29,263 nucleotides of DNA from JBBRTJ01 sp038244535 (GCA_038244535.1 JBBRTJ010000043.1:1-29263); one strand, 5' to 3'; shown: positions 13,595 to 23,668, counted from the stretch's first letter. The notes: generated from the letters alone by a model not told the origin. Made by a program: numbers and translations.

Positions 13595-15319
13595 TCAGCC
13601 GAAGGAGACCTTGGAGAAGTCCTCGTTCTGCACCGGGCTGGGCACGAAGCCCTTCACCTTCTTGTCGAAGGCGAGCGACGGCTTGGTGTGCACGTAGGGC
13701 ACGCCAGGGACGAACTCCATGATCTTGTTGTTCAGGTCCACGTAGTCCTTGGTACGGGCGGCGACGTCGGCGATGTCGCGGGCCTTGGTGAGCCCGTCGA
13801 ACAGCTCCTGGTTGCTGAAGCCCCAGGCGTCTTGCGGGGTCCGGAAGAACACGCCCACGAAGTTGTCCGGGTCTCCGTAGTCACCGGTCCAGCCGAGGAG
13901 GTACAGGGAGACGTTGCCAGCGTTGACGGCGTTGAGGTAGTCCGGCGACCACGGGGCCGACTTCGGCACGACCTTGAAGCCCACGGCCTCGAGGTCGGTC
14001 TTGAAGGCGGTGAAGTTGGCCTCGGGATCGGGCATGTAGGGCCGGCTCACGTTCGTCGGGTACCAGAACTCGATCGTGAGGTCGGTGACCCCGGAGTCCT
14101 TGATGAGCTGCTTGGCCTTGTCCGGGTTGTAGTCGTACTTCGGCACGTCCTTCGACCAGCCGAACAGGTCGGGCGGCATGAACTGCGTCGCCACTTCGGC
14201 GCCCGCCGGGTACTTCGCCTTGACCAGTGCCGGCCGGTTGAGGGCGAAGGCGATGGCCTGGCGGATCTTGACGTTGTCGAGCGGCGCCTTCTTCTGGTTC
14301 ATGCCGACGTAGCCGACGTTGAACGCCGGGCGCTGGAGCACGTTGTACTTCGCCGACAACGCCGCGACATCGGCGGGAGCGACGAGGTCGTATCCCTGGA
14401 TCTCGCCGGTCTCGAGCGCCTGGCGCCGGCTGGGACCGTCCTTCAGTGGCTTGAAGATGACCTTGTCGAGCAGGGACTTGTCGCCCCAGTAGTCGTCGTT
14501 GCGCACGAGGGTGAGCTTGTCGCCCTTGACCCACGAGTCGAGCTTGAGCGGGCCGGTGCCGATCGGGTGCTCGGTGCCGAAGGTGCCGTCGAAGCTGGGC
14601 GAGTCGGACTTGCCGCTCACCTTGTCGGCCTCGTACTTCTTCAATGCGTCCGGGCTGGCGATCGAGAACGCCGGCACGGCGAGCCCGGCCAAGAACGCAG
14701 CCGAGGGTGAGGTGAGGTTGATGACCGCCGTGGCGTCATCCTTGGCCTCGCACGACTTGTAGAGGCTGACGGGGGCCTTCGAATCCTCGTTCTTGGCGTA
14801 TCCGCCAAAGATCGTGCCCCAGTAGTACGAGACGTCGGCGCTCTGAAGGAGGCCGGTGAAGTTGTACCAACGGTCGAAGTTGAAGCAGACCGCAGCGGCG
14901 TTGAAGGGCGTCGCGTCCTGGAACTTCACGCCCTTGCGGAGGTTGAACGTCCACGCCATGCCATCGGCACTCGCGGTCCACTTCTCGGCCAGTGCGGCGA
15001 CGATGTCGGTGGAGCCCGGTGCCGTGGTGACCATGGTCTCGAAGATCTGCTTGATGGGGCGCAGCGACTCGCCGTCGCTCACGAATGCGCCGTCGAGCAC
15101 GACGGGATCGCGAGACGTGCCGAACACCAGGGTGCCGCCCTTGGCCCCGGCGGCCGCCGTGGTCGTGGCACCGCCGGCCGCGGCCGTGGTGGTGGCACCG
15201 CCGGCCGCAGCCGTGGTGGTGGTCGTGTCGCTCTTCTTGCTGCTGCTGCCACAGGCGGCGGCGACGATGCCAAGTGCGACCAGTGTGGCGAGCGCGGTTG
15301 CCTTCGTTCGTCCTGTCAT
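13595..15319 (-). CDS. Peptide ABC transporter substrate-binding lipoprotein (OppA/DppA-like, SBP family 5)
   Basis: This 574-residue secreted lipoprotein starts at the ATG at 15319, after a strong AAGGGGAGG Shine-Dalgarno sequence. The signal peptide is TKATALATLVALGIVAAAC, with the lipid-modified Cys in AAAC followed by GSSSKKSD. A low-complexity Thr/Ala/Gly linker then spaces the domain from the membrane. The mature part has family-5 landmarks: GTSRDPVVLDGAFV, LAEKWTASADGMAWTFNLRKGVKFQD, HPIGTGPLKLDSWVKGD, NDDYWG, VKIRQAIAFALNRPALV and LYLLGWTGDYGDPDNF. It delivers peptides (or another family-5 ligand) to the permease pair. The longer upstream frame to 15490 is not coding. The hairpin downstream should boost its expression over the permeases. 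Confidence 0.93.
   Translation of the reverse strand: MTGRTKATALATLVALGIVAAACGSSSKKSDTTTTTAAAGGATTTAAAGGATTTAAAGAKGGTLVFGTSRDPVVLDGAFVSDGESLRPIKQIFETMVTTAPGSTDIVAALAEKWTASADGMAWTFNLRKGVKFQDATPFNAAAVCFNFDRWYNFTGLLQSADVSYYWGTIFGGYAKNEDSKAPVSLYKSCEAKDDATAVINLTSPSAAFLAGLAVPAFSIASPDALKKYEADKVSGKSDSPSFDGTFGTEHPIGTGPLKLDSWVKGDKLTLVRNDDYWGDKSLLDKVIFKPLKDGPSRRQALETGEIQGYDLVAPADVAALSAKYNVLQRPAFNVGYVGMNQKKAPLDNVKIRQAIAFALNRPALVKAKYPAGAEVATQFMPPDLFGWSKDVPKYDYNPDKAKQLIKDSGVTDLTIEFWYPTNVSRPYMPDPEANFTAFKTDLEAVGFKVVPKSAPWSPDYLNAVNAGNVSLYLLGWTGDYGDPDNFVGVFFRTPQDAWGFSNQELFDGLTKARDIADVAARTKDYVDLNNKIMEFVPGVPYVHTKPSLAFDKKVKGFVPSPVQNEDFSKVSFG
15149..15229. repeat. 27-bp imperfect repeat in the lipoprotein linker
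   Basis: The block gtggcaccgccggccgc occurs at 15165-15181 and 15192-15208, period 27, with degenerate flanking copies. It encodes GGATTTAAA repeats just after the lipid cysteine. Multiples of three keep the frame, so linker length can vary between strains. Confidence 0.75.
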
Positions 15320-15433
15320 GGCCTCCCCTTCGATCCGAACGAACCGGATGTGATAGAGCGAACCTAGTCCCACGGTGCCTCGGTGGCGTGCCGTGCGTCG
15401 TCGCGGGGTCCCGTCGGCGGTGGTCACGGCCAG

Positions 15434-15439
15434 TAGCTT
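15434..15439 (+). promoter_or_regulatory. Candidate -10 element of the ClC gene
   Basis: TAGCTT lies 8 nt before the GTG at 15448, and there is no Shine-Dalgarno sequence. It lies in the 128-nt divergent gap with the peptide-binding lipoprotein gene, where I see no clear -35 box. Confidence 0.3.
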
Positions 15440-15447
15440 CAGACGCA

Positions 15448-16764
15448 GTGACGACCCGCGACCAGAGCGCCAGGTGGTGGGCGGGTCCACTGGCCGGCAG
15501 TCGCGAGCTGGTTGGCATCGCTCGCTTCACCGCCCGCTGGATCGCGCTGGGAACGATGGTCGGCGCGCTGGCCGGCCTCGCGTCATGGGCGTTCCTCGAG
15601 ACCTTGCAGCGGGTGACCGACTACCGCCTCGACAACAACTGGCTGCTGTGGCTGCTGCCGTTCGCCGGCCTCGCCATCGCCGGGGTCTACGCCTCGTTCG
15701 GCGGGCGGGCGAAAGACGGGATGCCACTCGTGCTCGACGAGCTCCACGACCCGCGCGAGCTGCTCCCTGGACGCATGGCACCGATGGTCTTCGTGGGCAC
15801 GGTCGCGGGGCACCTGTTCGGGGCCTCCATCGGCCGCGAGGGGGTGGCCGTGCAGATGGCGGCCAGCCTCGGCGACTCGCTGGCCCGTGTGCTCCGTCTG
15901 CGGGCCGCCGATCGCGTCCTGCTGCTGTCGGCCGCCATCGCCGGCGGCTTCGGCTCGGTGTTCGGCGTGCCGGTGGCCGGGGCGGTCTTCGCCCTCGAAG
16001 TGCCGTCACTGGGCCGGGTCCGCTACGACGCCATCGTGCCGGCGCTGACCGCATCGCTCGTCGGCAATGCGGTCGTGAGCGGCCTCGGCTGGCAGCACAT
16101 CGACCCGACGCCCCTCATCGGCGTCCACGTCGACGTCGCGATGGTGGCCAAGGTGGCGGTGGCGGGCGTGGCGTTCGGGCTGGCCGGGGCCGTCTTCATC
16201 GAGCTGCACCACCTCGTGCGCAACGGTCTCGCCCGGGTCATCCCCTGGGTCCCGGCCCGGGCCTTCGTCGGCGGCGCCGCCACCATCGGCCTCGCCCTCA
16301 TCTTCGGACGCGAGTACCTCGGCCTGTCCATTCCTCTCGCCAACGCCGCGCTCGAAGGCGCCACGTTTGGTGTCAGCACGCCCTTGCTCAAGCTGCTCTT
16401 CACCGCCGTCGCGCTCGGCAGCGGCTTCGTCGGTGGCGAGGTCACACCGCTGTTCGTGGCCGGGGCCACCCTCGGGTCGGCACTGGCCGGCCCGCTTCAC
16501 CTTCCGGTGCCGTTGCTAGCGGCCGTGGGGTTCGTTGCCGTGTTCGCGGGAGCGTCGAACACACCGATCACCTGCACGATCCTGGCCATCGAGCTGTTCG
16601 GAGCGGCGGCCATGATCCCGTTCGTCGTGGGCTGCACCGCGAGCTACGTCGCCAGCGCGCACCGATCCATCTACTCGACCCAACGGGTCGAGGCCGCCAA
16701 GGACGGGAACTCGATCGGCGGCCGGCTGACGATCCGCGACTGGACCCATCGGCGCCGCTCCTAG
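15448..16764 (+). CDS. ClC-family chloride channel / Cl-/H+ antiporter
   Basis: This 438-residue polytopic membrane protein belongs to the ClC family, which moves chloride (or fluoride) across the membrane. The family signature GREGVAVQ is present in LFGASIGREGVAVQMAASL. It is followed by AAIAGGFGSVFGVPVAGAVFALE, which contains the usual glutamate after the pore-lining Gly-rich helix. The third anion-binding element appears as GSGFVGGEVTPLFVAGATLG, and the C-terminal membrane part includes FVAVFAGASNTPITCTILAIELFG. There is no C-terminal CBS domain. The GTG at 15448 gives VTTRDQSARWW and a short cytoplasmic N-terminus; the frame is open further upstream but only antisense to the lipoprotein gene. 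It converges with the DUF4032 gene, 2 nt apart. Channel or antiporter mode cannot be told here. Confidence 0.88.
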   Translation: MTTRDQSARWWAGPLAGSRELVGIARFTARWIALGTMVGALAGLASWAFLETLQRVTDYRLDNNWLLWLLPFAGLAIAGVYASFGGRAKDGMPLVLDELHDPRELLPGRMAPMVFVGTVAGHLFGASIGREGVAVQMAASLGDSLARVLRLRAADRVLLLSAAIAGGFGSVFGVPVAGAVFALEVPSLGRVRYDAIVPALTASLVGNAVVSGLGWQHIDPTPLIGVHVDVAMVAKVAVAGVAFGLAGAVFIELHHLVRNGLARVIPWVPARAFVGGAATIGLALIFGREYLGLSIPLANAALEGATFGVSTPLLKLLFTAVALGSGFVGGEVTPLFVAGATLGSALAGPLHLPVPLLAAVGFVAVFAGASNTPITCTILAIELFGAAAMIPFVVGCTASYVASAHRSIYSTQRVEAAKDGNSIGGRLTIRDWTHRRRS

Positions 16765-16766
16765 CG

Positions 16767-18026
16767 TCATCGCGACGAGCTGATGCGCGGGATCGAGCCG
16801 GTCGGGGGAGAGCCGAGAACCGCCCTCTCGTCAGGCAGGCCGGCCAGGATCGAGGCGACGTAGTCGTCGACCGCGGCCTCGGTGCCGACATCGGCACCGG
16901 CCTGCTCGCTGAGGAACCACCGATGCTCCAGCACCTGATGGAACACCTCGGCCGGTTGCAGCTTGGCCCGCAGCGACTCGGGCACCCGGGTGATGGTCGG
17001 CTCGAAGCTGTCGACCATCCAGCGCAACGCTGCGACTTGCTCGGACAGCACCATGCCGTCGCGCCGCTCGAGGTGGGCTCGGAAGCGGCGGATGTCGTTG
17101 AGCATGCGCCGAGCCTGGTTCTCCTGGGCATCGATGCCGATCAGCGCGAGCAGACGGCGGTGGTGGTGGCCGGGCTCGACGACCCGTGTCGTGAGGTGGA
17201 GGCGCAGCTCACCGTGGCCGACGGACTCGAGCTCGAGCTCGCGCACGTCGAAGCCGAGCTCGTTCAGGCGCCGCACGCGCTGGTGGAGGGCGTGATCGTC
17301 CCAGCTCGGGAACACCAGATCCGAGGTGAGCTCGGACCACAGGTTCTGGTAGCGGCCCATCAGCTCGTCGGCCACCTCGCCCGGGTCGAGGTCGTCGCTC
17401 ACCTCACCTGCGGCTTGGAGGTCGAGCAGCTCGCCGCCGACGTTGCCCATGGCGATCTCGAGGTCCCATGCCCGCTGGCCGTCGCTGAGTTGCGCATGCA
17501 GCTCAGCGGTCTCGGCATCGACGAGCCAGGCCGACAGCTCACCGGCATCGCGCCGGAAGAGCGCGTTCGACAGCGAGCAGTCACCCCAGAAGAACCCGCC
17601 GAGGTGGAGCCGCACGAGCAGCTCGACCAACCCGTCGAGCATCGGCTCCCACACCTGCTCGGTGGCCTGACGGGCGAACAGCGCTCGGTAGGGCAACGAG
17701 AACTCGAGATGACGGGTGATGAGGACCCCCTCGAGCTCGTCGTCCGCCTCGTCACGTCGACCGGTGACGGTGCCGATCACCTCGACGACCGGAGCCCCGT
17801 CGTCGCCGAGGGCACGCAGGAGCGAGTGCTCGCGCAGAGCGATCGGGTCGGGGAGCTCCTTGAGCGCGTACATGGCACCGCCGTAGGCGACGAAGCGCAC
17901 GACGTGGCGCGAGATGCCTCGCACGGGAGCGACCAGGCGGGGGATGTCCCACGACGCCAGGGGCATCTCCCAGGGCAGGTCGACGAACGTGGGATGGCCG
18001 GGCCGAGTGGTGAGGCGAAAGGACAT
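16767..18026 (-). CDS. DUF4032 protein with intact kinase-like active-site residues
   Basis: This 419-residue protein matches the actinobacterial DUF4032 family, whose N-terminal part resembles LPS/Kdo-type kinases. Kinase landmarks are visible: Lys56 in MYALKELPD (ATP-binding strand), Glu66 in ALREHSLL (helix C), Asp149 and Asn154 in FFWGDCSLSNALF (catalytic loop) and Asp170 in WLVDAETAE (Mg-binding). The second half (230-419) is a helical domain of unknown role containing WSELTSDLVFPSWDDHAL and WFLSEQAGADVG. The start at 18026 has GGAG four bases upstream. It lies 10 nt after the MalK-like gene, at the end of the maltodextrin operon, which suggests a role linked to sugar metabolism or signalling. 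The substrate is unknown. Confidence 0.82.
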   Translation of the reverse strand: MSFRLTTRPGHPTFVDLPWEMPLASWDIPRLVAPVRGISRHVVRFVAYGGAMYALKELPDPIALREHSLLRALGDDGAPVVEVIGTVTGRRDEADDELEGVLITRHLEFSLPYRALFARQATEQVWEPMLDGLVELLVRLHLGGFFWGDCSLSNALFRRDAGELSAWLVDAETAELHAQLSDGQRAWDLEIAMGNVGGELLDLQAAGEVSDDLDPGEVADELMGRYQNLWSELTSDLVFPSWDDHALHQRVRRLNELGFDVRELELESVGHGELRLHLTTRVVEPGHHHRRLLALIGIDAQENQARRMLNDIRRFRAHLERRDGMVLSEQVAALRWMVDSFEPTITRVPESLRAKLQPAEVFHQVLEHRWFLSEQAGADVGTEAAVDDYVASILAGLPDERAVLGSPPTGSIPRISSSR

Positions 18027-18036
18027 GCCGCTCCGG

Positions 18037-19233
<1,197 letters not shown>

Positions 19234-19266
19234 CGTCGCCCTCCCCTTCGCGTCGGACCGCGCCGT

Positions 19267-21078
19267 TCATGGTTCGATCTCCCAGACCCGCACCGCCGGC
19301 CCGTCCCCGGGCAGGCAGACTTCATCGGACTCGTACGACACCGCGGCGTCACCGTGCACGGCGCTGGCCCCGCGGTACGACACGGACGGCAGGCGCACCG
19401 GGCGATGTGACGCCCGCGCCACCTGCACGAGCAGCCGCTGCTGCTGGCTCTCGCGTTCGAACACCAAGACGTCGTCGTCGACGTGGACCCATCGCAGACC
19501 GCCGTGGCGCAGCGCGTGCTCGTGGCGGCGGAGGGCGACGAGGCCCTGGTGCACGGCGAGGAGCGCGTGGTCCCACCCCGCTTCGTCCCACGGCATCGGC
19601 CCGCGGGCCAGGTTGGTGTCGGTGCCCTCGACGCCGACCTCGTCACCGGCGAAGGTCGACGGCACCCCGGGCAGGGTGGCCTGCAGCCCGATGCCGACCT
19701 CGACGAGCCTGGGGTCGCCGCAGATGCTTCGGAAGCGGGCCGTGTCGTGACTGTCGAGCAGCACCATGCTCGCGGCTCGCGAGCGCCACGGCACGATCGC
19801 CGCGAAGGCCTCCATGGTGGCGACCACGGCGGGTCCGCCGAGGTGGGGAACCGCGGCCGGCACCCCGAGGAACGTGCGATCGGGCTGCGCCGCCCCCAAC
19901 CAGCACCACACCGGCCGGGTGAACCCGGCGTAGCTCATCGTCCCGTGCCAACCCTGGCCACCAAGGTCGAGGTGGGCGTCGTGAGCGTGCTCGGCCAAGA
20001 GCCAGGTGTCGGGCTTGGCCGCGGCCATCGTCGCCCGCATCAGCCGGGCGACCTCGTGGTTCACGTCGACGGCGCCCAGGCGCCCCGCCATGTTGGCCAC
20101 GTCAACACGCCACCCGTCGAGGTCGAACGGCGCGCCGAGGTAGCGGGCGACCACCGACTCGGGACCGTCGAGCAGGCGCCGGCGCAGACCGGGTTGACGC
20201 AGGTCCAGCTTCGGCAGGCTGGGCACGTCGAACCACGCCACGTAGTCGTCCGGGTGGTGGCGGAACGTGTAGTAGGTCGCCTCATCGGAGCCGGCGTCGC
20301 GCTCGGCCGCCTCGAACCACTCGTGGTGGTTGCCGGTGTGGTTGACGGTGAGGTCACCGATCACCTTGATGTCGCGCCGGTGGCAGGCAGTCACCAGCGC
20401 AGAGAGCGCCTCGTCGCCACCGAGCAGCGGGTCGACGTGATCGAAGGTCGTGGCGTCGTATCGGTGGCTGGAACGGGCCGGGAACACCGGGTTGAGGTAG
20501 AGCGCGTTGACGCCGAGGCGGTCGAGGTGATCGAGGTGAGCCTCGACGCCGGGCAGATCACCCCCGTAGGTCTGGAGCACCGGCATGCCCCGCCGGTTGT
20601 CGATCGGGTCGTCCCAAGCGGCCACGTTGGCCCAGTCGGGCCAGTGCCGCTCCTGTCCGGAGCGGGCGAAACGATCCGGGAACACCTGGTACACCCAGCG
20701 ATCCGCTAGCCACGGCGGCGGGGGCGACGCGGTGCTGAGGGTGAAGTCGGTCGTGTCGGGGACGTCGTGCTGGGACACGCCGCCGGCGTGAAGCCACTGG
20801 TACCCCGCCGGTCCACCGTCCAGCAGGAACCGGTACCCCGTCGTCGGGTTGACCACCCGCACCTCGGCCCGCCACCACGTCTCGGTCTCGGTGGTCCGAT
20901 CGATCGTCGCCGCCTCGAAGTGCGGCTCGGCATCGGGAGTGGTGCGCACGTGGACGTGGCCGACCCCTGCGGTGTGAGGCACGCGAACCCACACCGGCAC
21001 CCGGTCGCCCAGGTCCGGCGCGGCGTCGGCGACGTAGCGCTCGGAGCCGTCGTGGTGCGCGTGGTCGAGACGAAGCAA
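19267..21078 (-). CDS. Cytoplasmic GH13 alpha-glucosidase (neopullulanase/cyclomaltodextrinase-like)
   Basis: This 603-residue glycoside hydrolase has an N-terminal beta-sandwich domain (about 1-120, CBM34-like) before the GH13 barrel. All four GH13 regions are seen: GDLTVNHTGNHHEW (241-254), GWRVDVAN with nucleophile Asp326, LLAEHAH with acid/base Glu363, and LLDSHDTARF with transition-state Asp445. No signal peptide is present, so it acts inside the cell on imported maltodextrins or cyclodextrins. The TTG at 21078 is 4 nt after the malG stop with AAGGG upstream; the frame continues upstream to 21177 only as overlap with malG, so the TTG is the better start. Exact bond specificity is unknown. 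Confidence 0.9.
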   Translation of the reverse strand: MLRLDHAHHDGSERYVADAAPDLGDRVPVWVRVPHTAGVGHVHVRTTPDAEPHFEAATIDRTTETETWWRAEVRVVNPTTGYRFLLDGGPAGYQWLHAGGVSQHDVPDTTDFTLSTASPPPPWLADRWVYQVFPDRFARSGQERHWPDWANVAAWDDPIDNRRGMPVLQTYGGDLPGVEAHLDHLDRLGVNALYLNPVFPARSSHRYDATTFDHVDPLLGGDEALSALVTACHRRDIKVIGDLTVNHTGNHHEWFEAAERDAGSDEATYYTFRHHPDDYVAWFDVPSLPKLDLRQPGLRRRLLDGPESVVARYLGAPFDLDGWRVDVANMAGRLGAVDVNHEVARLMRATMAAAKPDTWLLAEHAHDAHLDLGGQGWHGTMSYAGFTRPVWCWLGAAQPDRTFLGVPAAVPHLGGPAVVATMEAFAAIVPWRSRAASMVLLDSHDTARFRSICGDPRLVEVGIGLQATLPGVPSTFAGDEVGVEGTDTNLARGPMPWDEAGWDHALLAVHQGLVALRRHEHALRHGGLRWVHVDDDVLVFERESQQQRLLVQVARASHRPVRLPSVSYRGASAVHGDAAVSYESDEVCLPGDGPAVRVWEIEP

Positions 21079-21082
21079 GCGA

Positions 21083-22012
21083 TCAGCCCTTGACCGCGCC
21101 CGCGGTGAGGCCCGAGACGATGAACCGCTGCAGGAACAAGAACAGCACCACGACCGGGATGGCGCCGATGAGGGCACCGGCGGCGAACGGTCCCCACTGG
21201 CTGTCGAAGCCCTGGCTGATGTACTGGTTGAGCCCGACGGCGAGGGTCATCTTCTGCTCGCTCCCGCGCAACATGATGCTGGCCAGCAGGTACTCGGCCT
21301 GGGTGTTGATGAACGACAGCAGCCCGATGACGGCCAGCACCGGCGCAGCAAGCGGCAGCACGATCTTGAAGTAGATCTCCGCGTGGGTGGCCCCATCGAC
21401 CTTGGCCGACTCGTCGAGCTCGATGGGGATCGTGTCGAAGAACCCCTTCATCAACCACGTGTTCACGCCCAGCGCACCGCCGAGGTAGATGAGGATCAGG
21501 CCCCAGATCGTGCCCAGCCCGATGGCCGGGTAGATGTTCTTCAGCGTGAGCATCAACAGGTAGAGCGCAGTCATGGCCAACATGGCCGGGAACATCTGGA
21601 TGAGCAGCAGCGCCAGCAGGCCGGGCCGGCGCCCCTTGAAGCGCAGCCGGGAGAACGCGAAGGCGGCGGCGGCGGCGAGCGCCACGGTCAGCAACGACGT
21701 GGCGACACCCACGATCATCGAGTTCTTGAACCAGCTCCAGTACGGCGGGTGGCCCGGATCGGTCAGGAGCTTGCGGTAGTTGTCGAGCGTGGGGTTCTTC
21801 GGGATGAGGGTCTGGCTCGACAAGTTGCCGTCGGTGAACGACCCCGAGATCACCCACAGCACCGGGAACAACGCGAACGCCAACGTGAGGAGGGCGACGA
21901 CGTGGCGCCACCCGGTGTCGCTGAACCAGCGCACGAAGCGACCTGGTCCCCCGATGATCCGACCAGGAGGCGGCGCGATGGGCGGCGCGTCCGATTCGGT
22001 GACGACAGACAT
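21083..22012 (-). CDS. malG: Maltose/maltodextrin ABC transporter permease (MalG type)
   Basis: This 309-residue inner-membrane permease begins with a Pro-rich cytoplasmic stretch (APPIAPPPGRIIGG). The first helix follows (VVALLTLAFALFPVLWVISGSF), then the family segment LIPKNPTLDNYRKLL. The ATPase-contact EAA loop is PIELDESAKVDGATHAEIYFKIVLPLAAP. The C-terminus FLFLQRFIVSGLTAGAVKG is the typical MalG ending. The start ATG abuts the malF stop with no gap (TAG-ATG). It forms the transmembrane heterodimer with MalF. Substrate as maltose/maltodextrin is inferred from similarity and the GH13 gene that follows. Confidence 0.92.
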   Translation of the reverse strand: MSVVTESDAPPIAPPPGRIIGGPGRFVRWFSDTGWRHVVALLTLAFALFPVLWVISGSFTDGNLSSQTLIPKNPTLDNYRKLLTDPGHPPYWSWFKNSMIVGVATSLLTVALAAAAAFAFSRLRFKGRRPGLLALLLIQMFPAMLAMTALYLLMLTLKNIYPAIGLGTIWGLILIYLGGALGVNTWLMKGFFDTIPIELDESAKVDGATHAEIYFKIVLPLAAPVLAVIGLLSFINTQAEYLLASIMLRGSEQKMTLAVGLNQYISQGFDSQWGPFAAGALIGAIPVVVLFLFLQRFIVSGLTAGAVKG

Positions 22013-23665
22013 CTACTTCACCTCCTCGAACGTGCGGGTGAACTTGAAGCTGATCGCCGAGATCGCGGCCACGACGATGAAGATGAACACCGATATGGCC
22101 GAGGCCAGCCCGTAGTCCGCGCCTCGGGCGCTGCCGAAGGCGAGGTTGTAGGTGTAGCTGATGAGGATGTCGGTCTGGCCCGCTGACGACCCACCGGAGA
22201 ACGGTGGCCCCCCGTTGGTGAGCAGCTTGACCAGGTTGAAGTTGTTGAAGTTGAAGGCGAACGACGAGATCAGCAACGGCGACACCGCCACCAGCAGGAG
22301 CGGGAACGTCACCTTGCGGAACGCCTTCGCCCCGGTGGCGCCGTCGACCCGCGCCGCCTCGGTGAGGTCGGTCGGGATCCCCTGCAGCGCCCCGGTGCAG
22401 ATGAGGAACATGTACGGGAACCCCAGCCACAGGTTGACCAGCAGCAGCGAGACCTTGGCCCAGAACGGGTCGCTCAGCCACGGGACGGTGATGCCGAACA
22501 AGGTGTCGAGGTAGCGGTTCACGACCCCGAAGGTGTCGTTCAACATACCCTTCCACACCAGCGCGGTCATGAAGCTGGGCAAGGCGTAGGGGATGATCAC
22601 CAATGATCGGTACATCGGCTTCAGCTTCATCTTCGGACTGTTGAACACCATGGCCAAGAGAAGCCCGAGCGTGAAGGTGACCACCACCGACAGCAGCGCG
22701 AACAGAAACGTCCAGATGAAGACCCTGATGAAGGGATCGCGGATGTTCGGGTCGTTGAAGACCTTCTGGAAGTTGCCCAAGCCGATGACGGTGCGCCATC
22801 CCGGGGTGAGTTGTTCACCCGCTTCGGAGACGAAGTAGCCGTCCTTCGGCCGGTACACCGTGCCCGTGACCGTGTCGGTCATCGTGTCGGCGGCCGAGTC
22901 GAACTGCAGGCGCTGGCGCAGCTCGCGGGCCTTGCGGAACCCCTCGGCCCGGATGGCGGTCCCGTTGCCCGTCGGCACGGCGAAGGCCTCGATGATCACG
23001 GTGCGGTCGTTGGCCTGGGACAGGTTGAGCGAGACGTAATCGCCGTAGCCAGTGACACGATCGGCGTCCCGTTTGACCTTGGCGGGGTCGACGGGCTGGA
23101 GGCCGTCGAGCAGACCGAGCTCCTCGGTCGAGGTGGCCGGGTCCGTGAGGAAGAACGCGATCGGACCCGTCACACCACCTTCGGCCATGACCTGCAGGCC
23201 GTAGGTCTTGGAGGTCGCGGTCGGCGGCTCGAGCGAGCTGAGCTGGATGGTCGTGACGGCCGTCGGCTTGGACAAGATGTTGCCGGTGCCGTAGTTCGTG
23301 AACGAGATGTACAGCGTGTAGATGACCGGGAAGACGGCGAAGAAGACGAGGAAGATCGTGCCGGGCACGAGGTACTTGCCCGGGATGAAGCGACGGGGCG
23401 AGAAGTACACGACGTCGAGGGCGATGATCGAGATCAGCACCCCGGCCATCAGCCCCCAGGCCTTCTGCTCGATCATCGCGGTGATGCCGGAGAGCACGAT
23501 GCCGTTCAGGACGATCAGCACGACGTACTTCGCGACCATCGGGACGCTGATGGGGCCTAGACCACCACGTCGAGGGGCAGGTGCCCCTCGACGTGGTGCC
23601 GTCGTGATCGGTGAGCCCGCTTCGCTCAGCGGCTCGCCGTAGGTGTCGTCGGGCTCACCGACCAC
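22013..23665 (-). CDS. malF: Maltose/maltodextrin ABC transporter permease (MalF type)
   Basis: This permease has N-terminal helices (YVVLIVLNGIVLSGITAMI, GLMAGVLISIIALDVVYF, GTIFLVFFAVFPVIYTLYISF) and then a large extracytoplasmic loop of about 170 residues, like the P2 loop of E. coli MalF. A C-terminal set of helices follows. The EAA loop is TDLTEAARVDGATGAKAFRKVTFPLL. The GTG at 23665 gives 550 residues and lies 3 nt after the malE stop. The first 42 residues (Pro/Arg/Gly-rich) are partly encoded by a 17-bp inverted repeat, however. An ATG at 23539 would give 508 residues, nearer the 514 of E. coli MalF. Neither start has a Shine-Dalgarno sequence, so the start is unresolved. Confidence 0.9.
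   Translation of the reverse strand: MVGEPDDTYGEPLSEAGSPITTAPRRGAPAPRRGGLGPISVPMVAKYVVLIVLNGIVLSGITAMIEQKAWGLMAGVLISIIALDVVYFSPRRFIPGKYLVPGTIFLVFFAVFPVIYTLYISFTNYGTGNILSKPTAVTTIQLSSLEPPTATSKTYGLQVMAEGGVTGPIAFFLTDPATSTEELGLLDGLQPVDPAKVKRDADRVTGYGDYVSLNLSQANDRTVIIEAFAVPTGNGTAIRAEGFRKARELRQRLQFDSAADTMTDTVTGTVYRPKDGYFVSEAGEQLTPGWRTVIGLGNFQKVFNDPNIRDPFIRVFIWTFLFALLSVVVTFTLGLLLAMVFNSPKMKLKPMYRSLVIIPYALPSFMTALVWKGMLNDTFGVVNRYLDTLFGITVPWLSDPFWAKVSLLLVNLWLGFPYMFLICTGALQGIPTDLTEAARVDGATGAKAFRKVTFPLLLVAVSPLLISSFAFNFNNFNLVKLLTNGGPPFSGGSSAGQTDILISYTYNLAFGSARGADYGLASAISVFIFIVVAAISAISFKFTRTFEEVK
23563..23598 (-). promoter_or_regulatory. 17-bp perfect inverted repeat at the malE-malF junction
   Basis: Bases 23563-23579 pair perfectly with 23582-23598 around a GG centre (realistically a 4-nt loop). 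It lies 70 nt after the malE stop, either within the first 42 codons of malF or, if malF starts at 23539, in an intercistronic leader. There is no T-tract. Its place, just behind a binding-protein gene, matches the hairpin in the peptide operon. Confidence 0.7.
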
Positions 23666-23668
23666 GGG

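Noticed and set aside
15085..15447. Upstream extension of the ClC frame
   Set aside because: It runs antisense to the signal peptide and linker of the lipoprotein and reads as Arg/Trp-rich noise.
21079..21177. Upstream extension of the GH13 gene into malG
   Set aside because: It overlaps the coding end of malG in another frame and has an Arg/Ser-rich shadow composition. The TTG at 21078 just after the malG stop is better.
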